DNA of 9,912 bases from Phycisphaerales bacterium (GTDB taxonomy: Bacteria > Planctomycetota > Phycisphaerae > Phycisphaerales > SM1A02): positions 1 to 9,912 of the forward strand of contig JAQWRC010000275.1 of the NCBI GenBank assembly GCA_029243925.1, read 5' to 3'. The translations under genes were made by a program, and so were the position numbers. The notes beneath the pieces were generated by a model, which was not told the origin of the DNA, made no database searches, and saw only the letters and a list, made by a program, of their open reading frames with translations. Shown here piece by piece: positions 5,603-9,912 of this stretch (the stretch's first letter is position 1; every line of letters starts with the position of its first letter).

Positions 5603-8600
5603 ACTGTGACGGGGTAAGCCCGCCACCGGTGCCGCTATCGAGTATCCGCTGTGCGGTCAGGGCACGAGCTTGACTGACTTCACCAGTACTCAAACCAGAT
5701 CTTCCCAGATCACCAAAGACGGTTTGCAGCCCACCTACATATGCTTGAGATGCAGCTTGCCCATCATTCTGGTCTAGAAAGGCTTGGAATCCAGCCGCAG
5801 TGGCCGTGTCGCCATTGGCGTCTGCATACGTGGTCCAGGACGTTTGGATGCTGTTGGCGATGGGTGTGGTGTTGTTCTCATTGATGTTGGCGAGCGTATC
5901 TCCAGGCTGTTGCGCAAGCACATCCTGGTATTTTTGAAGAGCCTGCCGGACCACACTGTCCTTCAGCCGTCGCTGTTTCACGAGGATGTTCCCCGACTCC
6001 GGATTGATACTGGTGGCGGGATAGTTGGCGAGCACATCGGTTCGACTGATAGCGCCCTGCAAGTCCTGATCGCTGTCGGAGATCTGTTCGATATCGATGC
6101 CCAGATCCGCAAGAGTGACGAGGGTCAAGGGCCCTTCAATTGTCGATTCATCAGCCTCGCCATTGTCATCCTCGAAGAGGCCGACTTGCTCGGCTGCAGC
6201 GAGGTCGGTCGGGAAGGCTGGGAAGGCCGCGGTTTCTGCAGCAAGAGTATCGGTGTTGTCCCCGCCATTGTTGGCGGTCGAATTTTCTCCCGGGTAGACA
6301 CTTAGGACTGTGTCGCCAAACGTGAAATCGTCAATGCCGACGTCAAGATCCTGAATCCAATCGAATCCAGCCAGCGTTCCAGTTTCAGCTTCCGAGATTT
6401 CCCCAGAAGCAAAGATGGGATTTACGCCGTCTCCAACAACGATCGGGGTTGTTGTAAATGTGATGGTTCCATTCGCAAGATAGTGCACGCCGGGAAGGAA
6501 GACCAACGTTCCGTCGGGGAGCAGGATATTGCCGCCGGAATGGTTGAGCAGTTCGATGTTCGGTGCGCCAACGAACATGTCTCCATACGTGTTGACATCA
6601 CCAAGTGTGATCGTTCCCGTGTATGCCTCGAGTGTCAGGTCGCCCATCTGCGTAAAGACCTCGTGCTGTCCCATTCGAATATCGCCGTTGGCAGACTCGA
6701 TGGACAACGAGTCGGCCAATCCGACAATCGTCGCTGCTTCGGGCAATGCATCGCGTCCATCGGCATTGAGCAGGATGTCTCCATCGGCCCGGATGAGTTC
6801 ACAGAACTCGCCGAAGGTGATCAGATCCGCGGACAGATCGATGCGTGCCAGTGATTCAATGTCTCCAAGATTGCCATTGAGCTGCAATCCGTTGGCAACA
6901 TCCGTTGCGAAGGCGTAGTTCCCGTTTATGGAACCTTCGAAAGTCGCTTCATCTGCCGTAATGTCCAGATCCGTGTTCAGCCGTACGGCGCCATCCCACA
7001 ACTGACTGCCCCCGGTTGCAATAGAGACGGGGCTCGAGCCATTGACGGTAATGTCAGGACTGATGAACGTTGCGTTTCCAGCGATGTCGGTGAAGCTGGA
7101 TCCCAATACGATCCGTTCTCCACCTTCGACCATGAGATTGTTGAGTCCAGTGGCTTCCGCGTGAAGGTTGACGTTTCGCCCCGCGCTCAGGGTGAGATCA
7201 TGTCCTTGCAGATCGAACCCTTGATTGAGGGAGACATCATTGTTCGAACTGATGGAGACATCACCGTCGAAGTTGTTCAGTACATTTGTTCCGACACGAC
7301 TGGTGACGTCGATGGCGCTGCCGAGATCCACAATGCTCGGAATGATGATCACGCCTCCAGGGGCATAGACGTCGACGCTTTCATCGACGGAAACGGAAAG
7401 TGATCCATCTGTCCCATTGAGCGCGCCGACTTTCGTCGTGGCGTAGTAGGAAACCTGTTGGCCGGAAATATCGACGGTGCCTCCATCGCCACCCATCAAG
7501 CCACCCTTGGCGGCGACGGTGCCTCCTTCGGCGAATGACACGGTCCCGTTGGTAGCTTCGACCGAAATCGTGCCACCGTTTCCGGCGAGGTTCGCGTTTG
7601 CTTGCAGATTACTTGTCTGCGTGAAGATTGCGTTGTGGTACGTGTTGATATCGATGGTGCCCGCATTGACAGCAGGGTTGCCCGAAGTCGCATTGGCTTC
7701 GATCCGACCTTCATTCACGAATGCAGGGGCTTGAATGAAGACGTTTCCGCCGTCGGCGGAGTTGTTCGATGAGACATTGATGACGCCACTTTCGGCGTTG
7801 TGAATGGCGCCGCCCTGGGCGGTCATCGAGATGTCGCCACCAGCAGCTTGGACGGTGCCCTCATTCAGAATCGCCAAGCCATACATGTCGCCGGCTGCGA
7901 GGTGGATTGAACCGGCTCCGTTTGTGTTTGGAGCGGTGATCGTGCCGGAGTTGTATATGCCTGCTTGTCCGGACAGCGTCGCGCCCACGGTGCCTGCACC
8001 AGGATCGCCAAGGTCCTGCCCATCAATCTGGATGGCGATGCCATCGCCGACGCGTTGAATATAGACCTTGTCACCGATGCTGAATGACATGAGGTTGCCG
8101 GTGATGTCACCGGTATTGACGATTGTGTTGGCGGCGAAGTGGACTTCGCCCGCTTGGATGGAGCCATTGTTGATGATGGTGCCGGTGAGATCCGTGAATC
8201 GGTCTGTACCGCTCAGGAAGTCGCTGTTGCTCATGGCTCCAGCAGCGGCATAGATCCGCGTCGCATTGAATACGGAGTTGGAGCCGAAGGTGATTCCGGC
8301 GGGGTTGACAAGATAGACGTGTCCATTGGAGTTGATGACTCCGTTGATGATGGACATTCCGTTGGCGCCATTGATCCGATTGAGAATTCTGGACGAGGAT
8401 GAGGGGAGCAGAAATTGGATGGATTCATTCTGCCCGAGATTGAAACTGCTCCAGTCAATAATGCTTTTGCCGGAGGTCGAGGTCACCATCATGTAGTTGG
8501 AGAAGTATTGGATCGTGACGTCGCCGTAGACGACGGTATGTCCATTGGGAATGGCCATCGATACCGATGCGACCCACCCCATCGTGGTGGCAACTGCCAG

Positions 8601-8660
8601 CAGTCTCGCTCGGCGAAGGATTGTCAATCCGCACGTCAGAAATGATCTCATCTTCATCAT
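5583..8660 (-). CDS. Two-partner secretion exoprotein, haemagglutinin-type beta-helix (TpsA family)
   Basis: 1025 residues, predicted to be exported through an outer-membrane TpsB pore and to lie at or beyond the cell surface. Residues 1-36 are a long signal peptide (basic N-region with RRAR, hydrophobic core, cleavage near VSMA/IPNG). Residues about 37-190 form the TPS recognition domain: IIDWSSFNLGQ (67-77), SSSRILNRINGA (88-99), SIINGVINSNG (103-113) and LVNPAGITFG (117-126), the equivalent of NPNG-I. Residues about 190-780 are repetitive beta-helix sequence rich in Gly, Asn, Thr and Ser with recurrent NEG/NSGTI/GGTI turns. Residues about 792-883 are acidic, and 884-1025 turn helical and contain QRRLKD. 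ATG 8660 is chosen for its GAGGG Shine-Dalgarno (8672-8668); the frame is open to 8732, but that extension has no start signal. Binding target unknown. The TpsB end lies about 1 kb upstream in the same direction. Confidence 0.9.
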   Translation of the reverse strand: MMKMRSFLTCGLTILRRARLLAVATTMGWVASVSMAIPNGHTVVYGDVTIQYFSNYMMVTSTSGKSIIDWSSFNLGQNESIQFLLPSSSSRILNRINGANGMSIINGVINSNGHVYLVNPAGITFGSNSVFNATRIYAAAGAMSNSDFLSGTDRFTDLTGTIINNGSIQAGEVHFAANTIVNTGDITGNLMSFSIGDKVYIQRVGDGIAIQIDGQDLGDPGAGTVGATLSGQAGIYNSGTITAPNTNGAGSIHLAAGDMYGLAILNEGTVQAAGGDISMTAQGGAIHNAESGVINVSSNNSADGGNVFIQAPAFVNEGRIEANATSGNPAVNAGTIDINTYHNAIFTQTSNLQANANLAGNGGTISVEATNGTVSFAEGGTVAAKGGLMGGDGGTVDISGQQVSYYATTKVGALNGTDGSLSVSVDESVDVYAPGGVIIIPSIVDLGSAIDVTSRVGTNVLNNFDGDVSISSNNDVSLNQGFDLQGHDLTLSAGRNVNLHAEATGLNNLMVEGGERIVLGSSFTDIAGNATFISPDITVNGSSPVSIATGGSQLWDGAVRLNTDLDITADEATFEGSINGNYAFATDVANGLQLNGNLGDIESLARIDLSADLITFGEFCELIRADGDILLNADGRDALPEAATIVGLADSLSIESANGDIRMGQHEVFTQMGDLTLEAYTGTITLGDVNTYGDMFVGAPNIELLNHSGGNILLPDGTLVFLPGVHYLANGTITFTTTPIVVGDGVNPIFASGEISEAETGTLAGFDWIQDLDVGIDDFTFGDTVLSVYPGENSTANNGGDNTDTLAAETAAFPAFPTDLAAAEQVGLFEDDNGEADESTIEGPLTLVTLADLGIDIEQISDSDQDLQGAISRTDVLANYPATSINPESGNILVKQRRLKDSVVRQALQKYQDVLAQQPGDTLANINENNTTPIANSIQTSWTTYADANGDTATAAGFQAFLDQNDGQAASQAYVGGLQTVFGDLGRSGLSTGEVSQARALTAQRILDSGTGGGLTPSQFSQILR

Positions 8661-8667
8661 GTATATA

Positions 8668-8672
8668 CCCTC
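8668..8672 (-). promoter_or_regulatory. Shine-Dalgarno of tpsA
   Basis: GAGGG on the minus strand, 7 nt before the ATG at 8660. It overlaps the TGA stop of the candidate leader ORF, as TGAGGG, which could couple their translation. Confidence 0.6.
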
Positions 8673-8694
8673 AGATATGGTCAGTATGTGCCAT
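8671..8694 (-). CDS. Candidate seven-codon leader ORF ahead of tpsA
   Basis: On the minus strand an ATG at 8694 opens MAHTDHI and stops with TGA at 8673-8671. It is preceded by an unusually G-rich Shine-Dalgarno (GGAGGGGG, 8710-8703) with 8 nt to the ATG. Its stop runs straight into the GAGGG that serves tpsA, and it is out of frame with tpsA. This arrangement suits a leader peptide or upstream ORF that sets tpsA translation. It is too short for codon statistics, so chance cannot be excluded. Confidence 0.3.
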   Translation of the reverse strand: MAHTDHI

Positions 8695-8813
8695 GTAGAG
8701 TGCCCCCTCCGGCGAACTGAAAGATACCACACCTTTCTTCATATACGACATCGACATCATGGATTTAAGGTCCGATAGCCTTGGTATTCCCTACAGACGG
8801 ACCAAAAACGCGA

Positions 8814-8841
8814 TTGGGAATGTTGGCATCAATATTTAAAT
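8814..8841 (+). promoter_or_regulatory. Candidate promoter of the truncated kinase gene
   Basis: TTGGGA (8814-8819), a 16-nt spacer and TTAAAT (8836-8841) within a local AT-rich patch, about 83 nt before the ATG at 8924. Each hexamer matches four of six consensus bases. The 8733-8923 intergenic stretch otherwise shows only a weak hairpin (stems 8858-8862 and 8869-8873). Confidence 0.2.
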
Positions 8842-8923
8842 CTCCGCTATCCCCTTGTCCACTGCTCTGTGGAGAGGGAGCGATTGGTCGATAGACTGAC
8901 TTCGCAAGCAAGGGCGCAACTGC

Positions 8924-9415
8924 ATGTTGAATACACCTGCCAATGAAGATCAGGATCCAGATGGCAAGGCATTGCCTCCCACGGAGCATCCGGGGAGTGA
9001 TGACGAGGCGCAAACGCTTGATTCATCAATTCAGAATGCTCCCTCGGGCGGCGGATCATCGGTGCCGGATTCCCAGGTCTCCACCATCCTTCCGCTGGAG
9101 GAAAACATCGAAACGATGGAAGGCGTTACTGCGCTTCCACGCAAGAGTCCGGAACGCATTGCTTCGTTCCGTCTGATAGGCGTCATCGGGACTGGCGGCA
9201 TGGGCAAGGTGTACCTTGCGGTTCAGGATCGACCACGGCGGCATGTTGCGGTGAACTCCAGATCCATGTCTTGGCCAAACCAGCCACCAGTTGTCTCGGT
9301 GGGGAAGATTTCGTTGTTGGATCCGCATTCGGCCCAGTCGGTGCACGTCTCAATTTCATTCGCAGAAACACCGCCCAGTGTTTGGCAGACTGAGGGATCG
9401 GTTACGACGCAATAG
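8924..9415 (+). pseudogene. Truncated Ser/Thr protein kinase (N-terminus only) with an out-of-context tail
   Basis: The reading frame gives 163 residues, but only the first 110 or so look native. Residues 1-80 are a disordered acidic leader rich in Pro, Ser, Asp and Glu. Residues 81-110 are the start of a Hanks-type kinase domain: RLIGVIGTGGMGKVYLA with the glycine loop GTGGMG (89-94), then DRPRRHVAV. In family members this VAV/VAI is followed by the ATP-anchoring lysine; here residue 111 is Asn, and everything after it reads antisense through a Cys-rich secreted-protein gene on the other strand. Catalytic-loop HRD and DFG motifs are absent. The native part therefore ends at about 9255. An AAGG-type Shine-Dalgarno precedes the ATG at 8924. 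It is most likely a remnant left by a deletion or rearrangement; an assembly chimera is the alternative. Confidence 0.75.
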
Positions 9416-9519
9416 AGATCATCAATGCAGCAGGGAGAATCACACATCCCCCGCGTGCACAGTGCAAGCAGCACCATGGCCGCGGCGGCGGAAAGCCTTA
9501 AACCATTTCGTTCTGGCAT
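9223..9519 (-). CDS. Cys-rich secreted protein, C-terminus probably lost at a breakpoint
   Basis: 98 residues from the ATG at 9519, chosen because a GAGGGG Shine-Dalgarno (9533-9528) lies 8 nt upstream; a GTG at 9543 also opens the frame. Residues 1-25 are a signal peptide (AAAAMVLLAL core). The mature part has CC-x5-C-x7-C-x3-GG-x8-C-x5-C (Cys30, 31, 37, 45, 59, 65), a compact disulphide-type module resembling short Cys-rich repeats I associate with planctomycete secreted proteins. The frame then reads GGWFGQDMDLEF and ends TATCRRGRS; that last stretch is simply the antisense of the kinase glycine-loop region, so the native C-terminus was probably replaced near 9255. It sits between the TpsB and TpsA genes on the same strand. 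No function is assigned. Confidence 0.6.
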   Translation of the reverse strand: MPERNGLRLSAAAAMVLLALCTRGMCDSPCCIDDLYCVVTDPSVCQTLGGVSANEIETCTDWAECGSNNEIFPTETTGGWFGQDMDLEFTATCRRGRS

Positions 9520-9527
9520 CAATGTGA

Positions 9528-9533
9528 CCCCTC
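9528..9533 (-). promoter_or_regulatory. Shine-Dalgarno of the Cys-rich protein gene
   Basis: GAGGGG on the minus strand, 8 nt before the ATG at 9519; it supports that start over the GTG at 9543. Confidence 0.55.
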
Positions 9534-9661
9534 TGTTCCTCACCCTGCACTGAGGATACTCCGGTCACAGGCGAATTCGAGCTGAATTTGCCGAACCAGC
9601 CCCTTCAGACGGTGTGGAGGAGGATTCTGGTTGATCAGGGCACAATTCGGGGGGGCAGCAT

Positions 9662-9675
9662 GGACCAGGTGGTCC
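9662..9675 (-). terminator. Small hairpin just after the TpsB stop
   Basis: GGACC-AGGT-GGTCC, a 5-bp stem with a 4-nt loop, begins 7 nt after the stop codon of the TpsB gene. No T-run follows on the minus strand, so intrinsic termination is doubtful; it may only stabilise the 3' end. The stretch between 9544 and 9661 holds no recognisable gene. Confidence 0.2.
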
Positions 9676-9682
9676 GATTACA

Positions 9683-9912
9683 TCAGAAGATGAACGAACC
9701 GGAAACATACAGTCGCTCATCCCCGACCTCCACGCCGGCTGATTCCATGTCCTTCAGCGGGAAACCCCAGTCGAGGCGGAATCGGAAGTTCTGTCGGTAG
9801 AGGAACTCAATACCGACGCCGGTTCCCACCAGCGTGTTGTTGTTCTCGTAGAAGTACCGACTCGATTGCATCGTCGCTCCGGCATCGATGAATGCGCAGA
9901 AGATCAGGTCCC
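9683..9912 (-). CDS. TpsB/FhaC/ShlB-type outer-membrane transporter, C-terminal end only
   Basis: The last 75 residues of a beta-barrel protein whose start lies beyond the right edge. It reads FCAFIDAGAT at the window edge (family form AFFDAG), then GTGVGIEFLY, then FRFRLDWGFPLKD, and ends LYVSGSFIF with a terminal Phe, as expected for the BAM-recognition strand. This order (F-DAG, G-G-G strand, R-DWA-PL, final aromatic strand) is that of the FhaC/ShlB/BamA C-terminal strands. TpsB proteins export a cognate TpsA through the outer membrane, and a TpsA gene lies about 1 kb downstream on the same strand, so this is its probable partner. With only the barrel end visible, a BamA-type or other Omp85 protein cannot be excluded. 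Confidence 0.75.
   Translation of the reverse strand, partial: DLIFCAFIDAGATMQSSRYFYENNNTLVGTGVGIEFLYRQNFRFRLDWGFPLKDMESAGVEVGDERLYVSGSFIF

Noticed and set aside
5784..6305. Plus-strand open frame of 173 codons opposite tpsA
   Set aside because: It has no recognisable domain or start signal and follows from the codon bias of tpsA on the other strand.
7400..8100. Tandem DNA repeats within tpsA
   Set aside because: The protein repeats its turns (NEG, NSGTI, GGTI), but the DNA copies are diverged and no exact tandem unit could be defined.
8858..8873. Hairpin TCCAC-N6-GTGGA upstream of the kinase remnant
   Set aside because: A 5-bp stem is expected by chance and no repeat or conserved context supports a role.
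8765..9013. Minus-strand open frame of 82 codons upstream of tpsA ending in a Gly/Asp/Asn-rich stretch
   Set aside because: Its first part is antisense to the kinase N-terminus and it has no Shine-Dalgarno or recognisable motif. The tail could be a gene remnant, but nothing supports that.

Overview
The window looks like a chromosomal segment of a moderately GC-rich bacterium, most likely a planctomycete (Phycisphaerae-like). I infer this from a signal-peptide protein with a Cys-rich CC-x5-C-x7-C-x3-GG motif, the N-terminus of a Ser/Thr kinase with a long unstructured leader, a large haemagglutinin-type surface protein, and small membrane-anchored proteins of a kind I associate with that phylum. 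No marker gene is present, so this placement is an inference.

Region 1 (1-4047, minus strand) reads as one co-directional block. In transcription order it holds metF (methylenetetrahydrofolate reductase), three small membrane or exported proteins of unknown function, deoC (deoxyribose-phosphate aldolase) and an aldehyde dehydrogenase that runs off the left edge. The last two form a plausible deoxynucleoside-scavenging pair: DeoC splits deoxyribose-5-phosphate into glyceraldehyde-3-phosphate and acetaldehyde, and the dehydrogenase could oxidise the acetaldehyde. Junctions from the first small gene to the aldehyde dehydrogenase are tight (4-bp overlap, 4-5 nt gaps, one 49-nt gap).

Region 2 (4129-5602, plus strand) is divergent from metF and carries rex (NADH/NAD+-sensing repressor) and a YggS/PLPBP-family PLP-binding protein. 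Both rex and metF lack a Shine-Dalgarno sequence and have a -10-like hexamer 6-8 nt before the start codon, so leaderless mRNAs are possible.

Region 3 (5583-9912) is a two-partner secretion (type Vb) locus on the minus strand. A 1025-residue TpsA-type haemagglutinin/beta-helix protein (8660-5583) lies downstream of the C-terminal end of a TpsB/FhaC-type outer-membrane transporter, which enters from the right edge (ends at 9683). About 1 kb of rearranged DNA separates them. In it, a Ser/Thr kinase cut off at its ATP-binding lysine faces a Cys-rich secreted protein that has probably lost its C-terminus, with one apparent breakpoint near 9255. tpsA is preceded by a possible seven-codon leader ORF with its own strong Shine-Dalgarno. 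The 3' ends of tpsA and the YggS gene overlap by 20 bp.

No tRNA, rRNA, CRISPR array or insertion sequence was recognised. I found no clear new multi-gene defence-type system. The most unusual parts are the broken kinase/Cys-rich junction inside the TPS locus, the tpsA leader ORF, and the paired small membrane proteins ahead of deoC.
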